A stretch of DNA of 40,677 nt from Microvirga makkahensis (GCF_009830105.1 NZ_WURB01000034.1:1-40677); one strand, 5' to 3'; shown: positions 7,153 to 15,759, numbered from the stretch's first letter. Notes: a model not told the origin generated them from the sequence alone. Made by a program: numbers and translations.

Positions 7153-7824
7153 ATGTCTACTCCTCGCGAGGGCTCCGGTTCTTTCGAGCGCCGTGGTCCG
7201 GTTCGCTCACCGCAAGGGGTTGCCGGCGGGATTCTGTTGCTTGCTCTTGCGGCTCTGGCGCTGTGGCTCACGAGGGATCTGGATCAGGGCACGCTGAACG
7301 CCATGGGACCTGCCATGCTGCCGCGCTGGCTGGCGATCGGCGTCGGCCTGTCGGGGCTGGCCCTGATCGCCTTTGCCTTCATCCGCGAGGGAGAGCCGCT
7401 GGAGCGCTGGAGCGTGCGGGGGCCGTTCTTCGTCATTGCGGGCATCCTCGCCTTCGCGGTCACGATCCGGGACTTCTCGTTCGGTCCCCTGGCGCTGCCG
7501 GGCCTCGGTCTGGTCGCGGCCGGTCCGCTGGCGATCCTCATCGGCGGCTATGCCACGCCGGAGGCGCGGCTGCGCGACCTTGTGGTTCTCAGCTTGAGCC
7601 TGACGCCCTTCTGCATGGTGCTGTTCGGCGACCTGCTCAACCTGCCGATCCCGATCTTCCCGCAGGCGCTGGCCGGGCTCTTCCCGGCCGATTGGTCCCA
7701 GAAGGCCATTCTGCGGGCCACTGCCGCCGTCATGGCGGTTGCTGCTGTCATCGTGTTCCTGCTGACGCGCGGCCGGACGTCAAACCGGGTCGATGTGGCC
7801 GACCACAGCGGTGGGAGGATCTGA
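7153..7824 (+). CDS. tctB: TctB family small membrane subunit of a tripartite tricarboxylate transporter
   Basis: Inner-membrane subunit of 223 residues with hydrophobic helices near residues 25-40, 55-75, 95-110, 115-130, 140-160 and 190-210, somewhat longer than the typical 4-TM TctB. It partners TctA in secondary uptake of carboxylates delivered by a periplasmic binding protein. The identity rests on its position and hydrophobic pattern (DQGTLNAMGPAMLPRWLAIG is family-like), since TctB diverges strongly. GGGAGG lies 8 bp before the ATG. Its TGA overlaps the tctA ATG by one base. Confidence 0.87.
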   Translation: MSTPREGSGSFERRGPVRSPQGVAGGILLLALAALALWLTRDLDQGTLNAMGPAMLPRWLAIGVGLSGLALIAFAFIREGEPLERWSVRGPFFVIAGILAFAVTIRDFSFGPLALPGLGLVAAGPLAILIGGYATPEARLRDLVVLSLSLTPFCMVLFGDLLNLPIPIFPQALAGLFPADWSQKAILRATAAVMAVAAVIVFLLTRGRTSNRVDVADHSGGRI

Positions 7825-9326
7825 TGGGTGATTTCGTCTCCAACCTGAGCCTTGGCTTCTCGGTCGCCCTGACCCTGCAGAATGTGGGGCTGGCCTTTCT
7901 CGGCTGCCTTGTCGGCACGCTCATCGGCGTTCTGCCGGGTGTCGGCCCGATTGCCACGATCGCCATGCTGCTGCCGATCACCTTCGGGCTCGATCCCACC
8001 GGCGCGCTCATCATGCTGGCGGGCATCTATTACGGCGCCCAATACGGCGGCTCGACCACGGCGATCCTGGTCAACATCCCCGGCGAGGCGACCTCCGTGG
8101 TGACCGCCCTCGACGGCCACCAGATGGCCCGCCAGGGCAGGGCGGGCGTGGCGCTCGGCATGGCGGCCATCGGCTCGTTCTTCGCCGGCACGGTGGCGAC
8201 CCTGGTGATTGCGGCGCTCGGAGTACCGCTGACCGGGCTGGCGCTGATCTTCGGCCCGACGGAGTACTTCTCGCTCATGGTCATGGGCCTGGTTTTCGCC
8301 GTGGTTCTGGCGCGCGGCTCTATCCTCAAGGCCATCGCCATGATCCTCGTGGGCGTGCTGCTGTCCACGGTCGGCCTCGACCTGGAGACGGGTGAGGAGC
8401 GCATGACGTTCGGCCTGCCGATCCTGGCCGACGGCATCGACTTCGCGGTGCTCGCCATGGGCATCTTCGGCATCGCCGAGATCATGCGCAACCTCGACCA
8501 CACCGAGACCCGCGACGTGGTGCGCCAGGCCATCGGTCGCCTGCTGCCGAACAGGCAGGACTTCAAGCAGTCCTATCGGCCGGTGCTGCGCGGCACCCTC
8601 ATCGGGGCGGTGCTCGGCATCTTGCCCGGCAACGGCGCGGTGCTCGGGCCGTTTGCGGCCTATACGCTGGAGAAGAAGCTCGCCAAGGACCCGAGCCGCT
8701 TCGGCCGCGGCGCCATCGAGGGCGTGGCCGGTCCGGAATCGGCCAACAACGCGGGGGCTCAGACCTCCTTCATTCCGCTGCTGACGCTGGGCATTCCGCC
8801 GAATGCGGTGATGGCGCTGATGGTCGGCGCCATGACGATTCACGGCATCATCCCGGGACCTCAGGTAATGACCAAGAACCCGACCCTGTTCTGGGGCATG
8901 ATCGCCTCGATGTGGGTCGGCAACCTGATGCTGCTCATCATCAACCTGCCGCTGGTCGGCATGTGGGTGCGCTTGCTCAAGGTACCCTATCGACTGCTGT
9001 TCCCGGCCATCCTGATGTTCTGCTGCATCGGCATCTACTCCATCAACTCGCTGCCGGCGAACGTGATGTTCATCGCCTTCTTCGGCCTCGTCGGCTACAT
9101 GCTGATCAAGTTCGGCTTCGAGCCCGCCCCGATGCTGCTGGGCTTCGTGCTCGGCAAGCTGATGGAAGAGAACTTGCGCCGCGCGCTCATCATCTCGCGC
9201 GGCGACATGACGACCTTCCTCACGCATCCGATCAGCGCCGGCCTGCTCGTCGTGGCGGCCGTCGTGCTTGTGATCGCGCTTCTACCCTCGATCCGCAAAG
9301 GAAGGGACGAGGTCTTCACGGAGTAG
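7824..9326 (+). CDS. tctA: TctA family large permease subunit of a tripartite tricarboxylate transporter
   Basis: Main membrane permease of 500 residues, the usual length, with about twelve hydrophobic segments. Family signatures are VGTLIGVLPGVGPIATIAML at the N-terminus, YYGAQYGGSTTAILVNIPGE, and the mirrored second half GAVLGILPGNGAVLGPF with GPESANNAGAQTSFIPLLTL. The ATG at 7824 overlaps the tctB stop; the open frame upstream is a shadow of tctB. GGAGG precedes the start. The substrate of TTT systems (citrate, tartrate, terephthalate and others) cannot be deduced. No tctDE two-component genes accompany the operon. Confidence 0.95.
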   Translation: MGDFVSNLSLGFSVALTLQNVGLAFLGCLVGTLIGVLPGVGPIATIAMLLPITFGLDPTGALIMLAGIYYGAQYGGSTTAILVNIPGEATSVVTALDGHQMARQGRAGVALGMAAIGSFFAGTVATLVIAALGVPLTGLALIFGPTEYFSLMVMGLVFAVVLARGSILKAIAMILVGVLLSTVGLDLETGEERMTFGLPILADGIDFAVLAMGIFGIAEIMRNLDHTETRDVVRQAIGRLLPNRQDFKQSYRPVLRGTLIGAVLGILPGNGAVLGPFAAYTLEKKLAKDPSRFGRGAIEGVAGPESANNAGAQTSFIPLLTLGIPPNAVMALMVGAMTIHGIIPGPQVMTKNPTLFWGMIASMWVGNLMLLIINLPLVGMWVRLLKVPYRLLFPAILMFCCIGIYSINSLPANVMFIAFFGLVGYMLIKFGFEPAPMLLGFVLGKLMEENLRRALIISRGDMTTFLTHPISAGLLVVAAVVLVIALLPSIRKGRDEVFTE

Positions 9327-9388
9327 CTTGCCTTCGGGGCCATACGGCCCACAATGCAAGCTCATAACTTTCCAAAGGGAGGAACTTG

Positions 9389-10363
9389 ATGAAGAAAATC
9401 GCACTGGCTCTGGCCGCTGTCGCCGGCCTCGCCGCAACCGGGGCGCAGGCCCAGGATTATCCGAACCGGCCGATCACCATGATCGTGCCGTTCGCGGCCG
9501 GCGGCCCCACGGACGTCGTGGCCCGCATCGTCACCGACCACATGTCCCGCACGCTCGGTCAGCAGATCGTGATCGAGAACGTCGCCGGAGCCGGCGGCAC
9601 GACGGGTATCACCCGCGGCGCGCAGGCTCAGCCCGACGGCTACACGATCATGATGGGCCACATGGGTACCCATGGCGCTGCGCCCGCCCTGTACCCGAAC
9701 CTGAAATACGATCCGACCAAGGACTTCGCTCCCATCGGTCTTGCGGCCGGAACGCCGATCCTGATCGTGGCCAAGAAGGATTTTCCGGCCAAGGATCTCA
9801 AGGAATTCGTCGCCTACATGAAGTCCAACGCGTCCAAGGTGAACCAGGCGCATGCGGGCGTCGGCTCCGTATCCCACTCGACCGGCATCCTGTTCGACTC
9901 GATCATTAGCGCCAAGCCCACCTTGGTGGCCTATCGCGGCACGGGTCCGGCCCTGAACGATCTCATGTCCGGCACCGTCGACTTCATGACGGATCAGATC
10001 GTCAACGTCGCGCCGCAGATCCAGGGCGGCAACATCAAGGCCTATGCCATCGCCACGCCGGAGCGCTCGCCCGCGCTGCCGGATGTGCCCACCACGAAGG
10101 AGGCGGGCCTCGGCGATTATCAGGTCAGCGCCTGGAATGCCGTCTTCGCTCCCAAGGGCACGCCGCCGGACATCGTCAAGAAGCTCAACGACGCCCTCGT
10201 GAAGTCCCTCGACGACGAGAACACCAAGAAGCGCCTGCTGGAACTCGGCGGCGTCCTTCCGAGCGCTGCCGAGCGGACCCCGGAAGGCCTTCAGAAGCTC
10301 GTGGAGAGCGAAGTGGCTCGCTGGACTCCGGTCCTCAAGGCTGCCGGGGCTTCTGCGGAATAA
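9389..10363 (+). CDS. tctC: TctC/Bug family periplasmic substrate-binding protein
   Basis: Extracytoplasmic receptor of the tripartite carboxylate transporter, 324 residues, normal for the Bug family. A Sec signal peptide (MKKIALALAAVAGLAATGAQA) ends about residue 21, before QDYPNRPITMIVPFAAGG, the canonical mature N-terminus. Other family blocks are VENVAGAGGT-like ENVAGAGGTTG, AYRGTGPALNDLMSGTVDFM and a C-terminal VARWTPVLKAAG. AAAGGGAGGA lies ahead of the ATG at 9389; a TTG three bases upstream is less likely. The gene follows tctA after 62 bp, the usual tctBA-tctC arrangement with the order of subunits changed from tctCBA, and ends in a good terminator. Confidence 0.94.
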   Translation: MKKIALALAAVAGLAATGAQAQDYPNRPITMIVPFAAGGPTDVVARIVTDHMSRTLGQQIVIENVAGAGGTTGITRGAQAQPDGYTIMMGHMGTHGAAPALYPNLKYDPTKDFAPIGLAAGTPILIVAKKDFPAKDLKEFVAYMKSNASKVNQAHAGVGSVSHSTGILFDSIISAKPTLVAYRGTGPALNDLMSGTVDFMTDQIVNVAPQIQGGNIKAYAIATPERSPALPDVPTTKEAGLGDYQVSAWNAVFAPKGTPPDIVKKLNDALVKSLDDENTKKRLLELGGVLPSAAERTPEGLQKLVESEVARWTPVLKAAGASAE

Positions 10364-10389
10364 GGTTTTCCCGACTTAAGCCCTTGATG

Positions 10390-10421
10390 CGGCGGGCAAT
10401 CTGGCCCGCCGTTATCATTTC
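10390..10421 (+). terminator. intrinsic terminator after tctC
   Basis: Perfect 8-bp stem CGGCGGGC / GCCCGCCG with a 6-nt loop, followed by the T-rich GTTATCATTT. It lies 27 bp after the tctC stop and probably ends the tctBAC transcript before the tRNA gene. Confidence 0.75.
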
Positions 10422-10485
10422 TGCCCCTGCGACCGCAAAGAAGCCTTGAAATTGCTCGCGGGCGCGATTACACCCTGCCTCACGT

Positions 10486-10562
10486 GCAGCCGTAGCTCAG
10501 TTGGTTAGAGCACCAGATTGTGGATCTGGGGGTCCCCCGTTCGAGCCGGGGCGGCTGTACCA
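10486..10562 (+). tRNA. tRNA-His (anticodon GTG), CCA encoded
   Basis: Cloverleaf of 77 nt: acceptor GCAGCCG with CGGCTGT, D-arm GCTC/GAGC, anticodon arm CCAGA-TTGTGGA-TCTGG with GTG in the loop centre, T-arm CCCCG-TTCGAGC-CGGGG, and an encoded CCA end. The base before position 1 is T, so no G-1 is encoded; the top pair is G1-T72 and the discriminator is A73. Most bacteria encode G-1 paired with C73; the unusual set seen here is the one reported for alphaproteobacterial tRNA-His, which goes with a divergent histidyl-tRNA synthetase. Confidence 0.97.
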
Positions 10563-11473
10563 TTTACAGGCAGGCGCTCATGCCTCGCAGGTTGGACGCC
10601 GGCCTTCCGGAGCAATGGCTCGGGAAGCGGGCAGCCTGGCTTTCTCCTCCGCACGTCCGTTCAGCAGGAAACTACGGCGCCGTTCCCGTGGGCTGAGGAC
10701 AACTTGCAATTCAGGATGTGGGCCGCTCGTCGCTCCGGTAATGGCGGGCCTCTGTGGCCTGACGGCGGCATGGATGAGCGGGGCCGTCGCCTCCAATCAT
10801 CCGCGCACCTTGTTATCGTGAGGGGACCCGGCTCATGAGCCGGCACAGGGTCGCCGAGTCGGCTTCATAGTTGTCGGGCGATGCGAGCGCACCAGCGCAG
10901 GTTCTGCGCAGGCGCTGCTTTTCGGCGGGACTCATGGAGGCCCATTCAGCCGCGGTACGATGGTGACGTCGGGATTCCGGCCTGGAGCGCCGGGAACTCC
11001 CGGCGTGCCGGATCTGCAATCACATCACCCGCGTCCGGACGGTTGGTGCCGGTCTGACCGGGAGCGCCGACCCTTCGCCACTGGTGGTGCCTGAGCCGCC
11101 GATGCTGATCCCAATTCCACCGCCGAAGTCACGGGAGCTTCCACCATCTGGGCGAGCGTCGGAATTCGGCGGCAGCGAAAAACACAGCGCAACTATTACT
11201 GCTACGCTGCAAGCGAGCGCCCTGCGATAGTACCGTCAGCTTCACCGGCAACACTCCCGAGGAGCAGCGATCCTTGCACTGCTTCTCAAAGGGCGATTCA
11301 GGGTTAAGGCTGCTTTCCTGAGACGTTGATTTATGGCGAACCCTCAACGTTCTGATCCAAGTAACATGCTGGGATGAATCGCGCTCCTCCGCTCTGCGGA
11401 ATCGGGCGTGCTTGCGGAGAATGACGGCCCCATTGCCGCCGGGCTGTTGTGCATGCGCCGCCAAAAGTTATTC
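10563..11473. other. gene-poor stretch after tRNA-His
   Basis: No intact gene is supported here. Short open frames on both strands between 10563 and 10812 show no recognisable protein pattern. From 10813 to 11254 the minus strand carries protein-like segments in different frames, annotated separately as a probable pseudogene. From 11255 to 11473 nothing is recognised. Confidence 0.5.
10813..11254 (-). pseudogene. probable frame-broken gene for a small secreted Gly-rich protein
   Basis: Reading leftward, protein-like pieces follow one another in changing frames. First comes a GTG or TTG start region giving VKLTVLSQG (11245). Then a hydrophobic signal-like segment (ACSVAVIVALCFSLPPNSDA) and a Gly-rich FGGGIGISIGGSG, in a frame with no usable start of its own, closed by TGA at about 11020. 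A third frame gives TGTNRPDAGDVIADP. Finally WASMSPAEKQRLRRTC and a Cys-containing tail ending at TAA 10813. At least three frame changes would be needed to join them. Signal peptide plus Gly-rich linker plus a C-terminal SPAEKxRLxxxC part is a familiar Hyphomicrobiales exported-protein layout. Sequencing errors are an alternative cause. The function of the ancestral gene is unknown. Confidence 0.45.
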
Positions 11474-11782
11474 TCAACGGGCCGCCGTCATGCCTGCCGC
11501 TTCAGGCACGGAGCTCTTGGTCAGCACCATTTTGCCGTCTCGGCTGCAGGAAACCGTGACGAACCCGTCGGAGGCGTTGATCCGGACGGTGGTCTCTTCA
11601 TCGTTGCTGACGGTCTCGACCGGGGCTTCGCCAAGTTCCTGCGCCGCCTCGGCAATGATCGAGAGGCATTCGGAATAGGGCATGGACGCAACGCGCGTAT
11701 TCGCATCCTCCGCACGCACGACTGCCGTGGACGGAAAGATTCCGAATGCACTGAGCAGAAATGTTGTTGCCAAGGCCTTCAT
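11474..11782 (-). CDS. small secreted protein of unknown function (102 aa)
   Basis: It starts with a Sec signal peptide (MKALATTFLLSAFGIFPSTAVVRA, probable cleavage near residue 24). The mature part is about 78 residues, acidic in the middle (VSNDEETTVRI), with two cysteines (SECLS and VSCSRDG) that could form one disulfide in the periplasm. GGGAGGA lies 7 bp before the ATG. I do not recognise a named domain. The gene stands alone between gene-poor flanks, so its context says nothing about its role. The intact signal peptide, ribosome binding site and codon choice argue that it is real. Confidence 0.7.
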   Translation of the reverse strand: MKALATTFLLSAFGIFPSTAVVRAEDANTRVASMPYSECLSIIAEAAQELGEAPVETVSNDEETTVRINASDGFVTVSCSRDGKMVLTKSSVPEAAGMTAAR

Positions 11783-12432
11783 CGATCCGTCCTCCCGGCG
11801 CCCGGAAGATCACCATGTCCGAGCCCCTGCCGCTGTGCCGTATCACACATGCTGGCAACGTGCCCGGCGCAAGGACCGTTCCTGGTGCCGATGTCGCAGG
11901 AGAAGGGGCGATCTTCTGTGGAGAAAGCCTAGCCGCTCGATTCTTTAAGGCGCGCTAACATCTCACGGACACGGCGTTCTGCCTGCTCCGGGCTTCAGCG
12001 AGGATTCGGCGCGCTCGCCGGGCAGCGGCAAGGCCTCGGCCTCCGATTTGCGCAAGACTCTTTTCTGCTTCCGCGTCGTGGCACCCCCTCCGGCATGAGC
12101 ACGTTCCCCGCGACTTTCGAAATGGATGTCAAATTGCCAAGGATGTTTCGCAGATCCTGTGCGAGGGGGCCTCGCGGGCTTGGCCGTGCGGCATTATGAG
12201 CCTTGCCCGAGCATTCATAATGTAAGATAGTTCCATTGCGGGCAGCGGGCTCATGCAGGAATGCGGGGCTCGATCACGGGGCGTCTCCCCTTGAGAGGAA
12301 TGCTCCGTTGTTGCGTCATTTCGCCGGTCGGCAAGACTGATTTCATCAATTCCTTTGCCCATGGGAGCACGAGCTCCCTTGGAAGATCTACATTCAGCGA
12401 TGATTCATCTCAGGAACGTCAGGTCTGGCTCC
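11783..12432. other. intergenic stretch without a recognisable gene
   Basis: About 650 bp between the small secreted protein and the small coiled-coil gene. Open frames on either strand are short and show no signal peptide, motif or ribosome binding site that would support a gene. No tRNA or strong hairpin-plus-T-run was seen. Confidence 0.45.
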
Positions 12433-12651
12433 ATGAAGAATCATGGACCACATCTTCTACAGGATGCCCTTGAACTCAGAGCGCATATCAGAGGCCTGAA
12501 GGCTCTGCTCGAATTCCAGCGCTGGCAGATCGAGGTGTTGAACGACAGGCTCTATGCGTCGGAGTCGGGTGGAAAAGCGGCCCAGCGCCTGCTCGCGCTC
12601 AAACAGCGCGAGGACGAGGCCGCGCGCCGGCGAAAGCCCTCGGGCTCCTGA
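12433..12651 (+). CDS. small coiled-coil-like hypothetical protein (72 aa)
   Basis: Soluble, highly charged helical protein; residues about 9-62 are suited to a coiled coil (ELRAHIRGLKALLEFQRWQI, then a second helix rich in Arg, Glu and Ala). The C-terminus is basic (ARRRKPSGS). I chose the ATG at 12433 because an AGG lies 8-10 bp ahead; an in-frame ATG at 12400 and a TTG at 12355 are alternatives that would add 11 or 26 residues. No domain is recognised. It sits directly in front of a palindromic repeat. Confidence 0.55.
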   Translation: MKNHGPHLLQDALELRAHIRGLKALLEFQRWQIEVLNDRLYASESGGKAAQRLLALKQREDEAARRRKPSGS

Positions 12652-12666
12652 GGGGGCCCACGGCGT

Positions 12667-12778
12667 CTCGTCATGGCCGTCTCCGGACTTGATCCGGGGA
12701 TCAGTCACGCCATCCCGATCCGAAAAGCGCGACGGGGCACCGAAGCGGGATCACCGGCACAAGGCCGGTGATGACGAG
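12667..12778. repeat. composite palindromic element, copy 2
   Basis: Outer 8-bp arms CTCGTCAT / ATGACGAG enclose two smaller hairpins. The left one is TCCGGACTTGATCCGGGG-like (12682-12699). The right one is perfect, with 9-bp arms ATCACCGGC / GCCGGTGAT and loop ACAAG (12750-12772). Arms and loop resemble the elements at 2004 and 37675. It looks like two copies of one element inserted head to head. Confidence 0.6.
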
Positions 12779-12867
12779 GTGGAGCGAATGAGGCGAGCGG
12801 GCGGAAAGCCGGATTCGCTTCTCGCCGACGCGGCCCTTCGGAGCCGCACGATTCTTCCTCTTAGCTT

Positions 12868-12916
12868 GCGCATCGTCTGGTGCGACAACCCGGGTCCACT
12901 TTTTCGCACGATGCGC
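12868..12916. repeat. second type of palindromic repeat
   Basis: Imperfect inverted repeat: GCGCATC (12868-12874) followed by GTGCGA (12880-12885) pairs with TCGCAC (12904-12909) and GATGCGC (12910-12916) with a small bulge. The intervening sequence is CAACCCGGGTCCACTTTT. The right arm touches the stop codon of the GGDEF-EAL gene. Elements of this form (GCATCGT...GGTCCACTTTTTCGCA) recur in Methylobacterium/Microvirga-like genomes as I remember them; only one copy is in this window. Confidence 0.55.
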
Positions 12917-15540
12917 TATCGCCGCTGCTTCCTGTCTTTCAGGAACAGGGTGTCCAATTCGGGAAGGTTGAACTGGTCGGGATTCCAGGATGCCACCAGG
13001 TCGGGAATGAGTTTGCTCGGGCTCGCCATTCCGAAGAGGAATCCCTGGCCGAGATCGCAGCCTTGATTGCGCAGGAAGGCTGCCTGCACGGCTGTTTCGA
13101 CGCCCTCCGCGACGGTCGTGATACCGAGCCTTTTTCCCAAGCTGACGACGGCCTGAAGGATCGCCGGATCGTCGGGGTTGCTCGCCAGATCATGCACAAA
13201 GGAGCGGTCGATCTTGATGATGTCGACCGGGAATTGCTTGAGATGGGACAGTGAGGCGTAGCCCGTTCCGAAATCGTCGAGCGCGATCTTCACGCCCTCG
13301 GCGCTGAGAGTACGCAGATTCATTTCGATGAATTCCGCGCCCCGTCCGAGGAACACCGTCTCCGTCACCTCGATCTCGAGGCAATGGGGTGGGACTTCCG
13401 TGCTGCGCAGGCGCTCCAGAACCCGGTCGGCAAAGTTCATGCCCCTGAACTCGGCGGCGGATGCGTTGATGGCCACATGGCCGAATGGGACGCCCGATTG
13501 AAGCCAGCGGCGCATGTCGTCGAAAACCATGTCGTGCATCTGCTCGCTCAGGGCCACGGCAAGGTGCGGATCGTCGAAGGCCGCCTGGATGCTCGCAGGA
13601 AGTTCTATGCCCGCCTGCCGGTTGCGCCACCTGAGGAGAGCCTCGAAACCTGCGAGGTCCCCCGAGCTCAGACGCACCTTCGGCTGATAGAACGGCTCGA
13701 TGCTGCGGGCATCGATCGCCCCCCGTGCATTGTTGCGCATCTCTGCTTTCCGTTGGGCCTCCGTGCGCATGGCCGGCTCAAAGACCATCACCTTATCTCG
13801 TCCGGTCGCCTTGGCCGTGTAAAGTGCGATATCAGCCTGCTTCAGTAGATCGGCGGCTTCGCTGGCATGATCCGGCCAGATGCTGGCGCCGATGCTGGCC
13901 CGGCAGTCGAGCGTACGCCCCGCATAGAGGAGGGGCTTGTGCAACTGCTCCTGGATCGGTGCGATGAGTGCCTTGATGTCCTGCTCGCTCGCGATCTCGG
14001 GAAAGACGATGGCGAACTCGTCGCCTCCGTTGCGGGCAACGGTATCGATGGGGCGCACGGCGGCACTCAGACGACTGGCGACCGCTTGCAGAACCACGTC
14101 TCCCGCATCGTGGCCGAGCGTATCGTTGATCTCTTTCAGGTGGTCCACGTCGAGGATCACCAGTCCGAGCTTGCAATTCCGACTGGCAGATTGCTCGAGA
14201 GCCTTGCTGAGGCGGATTTGAAAAAGGGCGCGATTGGGCAATCGGGTCAGGTGATCGTGGTGAGCGGCCCAGAGGATCTTCTCCTCGGCCTCCTTCTGGG
14301 CGGTGACATCGCTGATGATCCCTTCGAGGAAGCGGGGCTCGCCGGAAGAACCGCAGATGCATTGTCCACGATCGGACATCCAGCGGATTTCGCCGGATCG
14401 CGTCCTGATGCGGTACACGATCTCGAAAACCTGTTTGCTGCGGATGCTGTCGAGGATAGCCTCCTCGACCATCGGGCGATCGTCTGGATGGATGATGTCT
14501 CCCCAGCTGATCCCGCCGTCCAGGAACTCGCCGGCGGAGTAGCCGGTCAGGGCCTCGGCGCCTTCGCTGATGAGGGAGAAGGGCCATGGCGCGGCAGAGC
14601 TGCACTGGTAGACGATGCCCGGCAAATTATCGATGAAGGTCGCAAGCTGGCGCTGGCTCTCTCGCGCTTCCTCTTGCGCCATTTTGCGGGTGTTGATGTC
14701 TTCTGCGACCGCAATGGTCGATACGGGTTTTCCCGTCTCATCGCAGACGAAGGAAACATTGACCGCACACCACAGCGCCGTGCCGTCGGGGCGCACATAG
14801 CGCTTTTCGACCTGGAAGGGTTCGGCGCTCTCGAGATGCTTGTGAAGCAGCGCCGTGCTCCGCTCGATGTCCTCCGGATGGGTGAACTCCCGCAACGGGA
14901 GGCCGTCCAGCTCTTCCCGGTTGCGCCCCACCATATCGCAGAAACGCTGATTGACCATCAGCACCCGCGCTTGCAGGTTCCGGTGCAGGATGCCCACCAT
15001 GGTCTGCCCGACGACGGTGGCGAGTTGCTGCTCCCGGGCCCGGAGCGCCTCCGCTGCGGCGCGCCGGTCATTGATGTTGCGCAAGACGACCATGAGATCA
15101 CTGCCCGCCGGGGTGGCATGCACCTCGTACCAGGAGGACAGCGGTTCGAGATACCCCTCGAAGATCCGTGTCGAGCGCTCGGTCATGGCACGGCGGCAAT
15201 TCTCCTCGAAGATCGTGCCGATCGTGCTGGGAAACCTGTCCCATATGTGGCTGCCGGTGATGTCGGCCGTGACCTTCAGTTCCGCCGCGGCCCGGGCGTT
15301 GCAGAAGGTGAAGCGCCAGTCCGGATCGAGAAAGAAAACGCAGTCGGACGTGCTTTCAACGATGGCCAGGGCATAGCTCGAGAGGCCGGGCGAGACATGT
15401 GGCTCGCATTGAATTCCGGATGACCCGCGATTGCCGATGAAAAGCTGGCGCAGCCATGAATGGTCCCAAAAACGCATAGCTGCACTCTTAATGTCCATTG
15501 GCTGGCAGATCTGCTGCGACCGCGGGGTTTCAGGATTCAT
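12916..15540 (-). CDS. PAS-PAS-PAS-GGDEF-EAL cyclic-di-GMP signalling protein
   Basis: Protein of 874 residues with three PAS domains (about 52-160, 165-288 and 295-418), a GGDEF domain (about 425-585) and an EAL domain (about 610-865). The diguanylate cyclase motif GGDEF is intact at 505-509 and is preceded by an RPID inhibitory I-site at 496-499, five residues upstream. The phosphodiesterase part keeps EALLRW (633), EVTETVFL, DDFGTGYASL and AEGVET, so both activities are possible. No membrane segment is seen, so it is likely a cytoplasmic sensor with PAS input. The ATG at 15540 lacks a ribosome binding site; in-frame ATGs at 15498 and 15477 are alternatives, the last with AAGAG ahead. It stands alone as a transcription unit. 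Confidence 0.93.
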   Translation of the reverse strand: MNPETPRSQQICQPMDIKSAAMRFWDHSWLRQLFIGNRGSSGIQCEPHVSPGLSSYALAIVESTSDCVFFLDPDWRFTFCNARAAAELKVTADITGSHIWDRFPSTIGTIFEENCRRAMTERSTRIFEGYLEPLSSWYEVHATPAGSDLMVVLRNINDRRAAAEALRAREQQLATVVGQTMVGILHRNLQARVLMVNQRFCDMVGRNREELDGLPLREFTHPEDIERSTALLHKHLESAEPFQVEKRYVRPDGTALWCAVNVSFVCDETGKPVSTIAVAEDINTRKMAQEEARESQRQLATFIDNLPGIVYQCSSAAPWPFSLISEGAEALTGYSAGEFLDGGISWGDIIHPDDRPMVEEAILDSIRSKQVFEIVYRIRTRSGEIRWMSDRGQCICGSSGEPRFLEGIISDVTAQKEAEEKILWAAHHDHLTRLPNRALFQIRLSKALEQSASRNCKLGLVILDVDHLKEINDTLGHDAGDVVLQAVASRLSAAVRPIDTVARNGGDEFAIVFPEIASEQDIKALIAPIQEQLHKPLLYAGRTLDCRASIGASIWPDHASEAADLLKQADIALYTAKATGRDKVMVFEPAMRTEAQRKAEMRNNARGAIDARSIEPFYQPKVRLSSGDLAGFEALLRWRNRQAGIELPASIQAAFDDPHLAVALSEQMHDMVFDDMRRWLQSGVPFGHVAINASAAEFRGMNFADRVLERLRSTEVPPHCLEIEVTETVFLGRGAEFIEMNLRTLSAEGVKIALDDFGTGYASLSHLKQFPVDIIKIDRSFVHDLASNPDDPAILQAVVSLGKRLGITTVAEGVETAVQAAFLRNQGCDLGQGFLFGMASPSKLIPDLVASWNPDQFNLPELDTLFLKDRKQRR

Positions 15541-15708
15541 TCAGCATGAGGACGAGGAACGTGTGCCGGTGGTGCGGCGAATTATGGCTGTGCCTTTGAA
15601 CAGGAGGCAAGCCTTAAAAGCTGTTTAGCGGCGGTCCCGGAGCAATTTCGCCTGAAGAGGAAACCCCGTATCGCGCGATGTGGCGCCTCAATGCGCCGTC
15701 CTGACATG

Positions 15709-15740
15709 AAAAGGGCCCAGTGCGACCACCGGGCCCTTTT
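15709..15740 (-). terminator. intrinsic terminator after the outer-membrane protein gene
   Basis: Perfect 10-bp stem AAAAGGGCCC / GGGCCCTTTT with a 12-nt loop, 19 bp past the stop of the outer-membrane protein gene. The A/T ends allow it to work in both directions, so it also insulates the GGDEF-EAL gene upstream region. Confidence 0.8.
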
Positions 15741-15759
15741 CCATTCAGTGCCGGATCGC

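Noticed and set aside
7548..9227. A 559-codon minus-strand open frame opposite tctA
   Set aside because: Composition is His/Gln/Asp/Arg-rich and unlike a protein; tctA on the plus strand explains the sequence fully.
10501..10838. Plus-strand open frames running out of the tRNA-His gene
   Set aside because: They begin inside the tRNA and encode no recognisable protein; low confidence on both strands.
11408..11932. A 174-codon plus-strand frame opposite the small secreted protein
   Set aside because: The minus-strand gene has a signal peptide and ribosome binding site; the plus frame has neither.
13867..15423. A 518-codon plus-strand open frame opposite the GGDEF-EAL gene
   Set aside because: Antisense to conserved PAS, GGDEF and EAL domains, with no motifs of its own.
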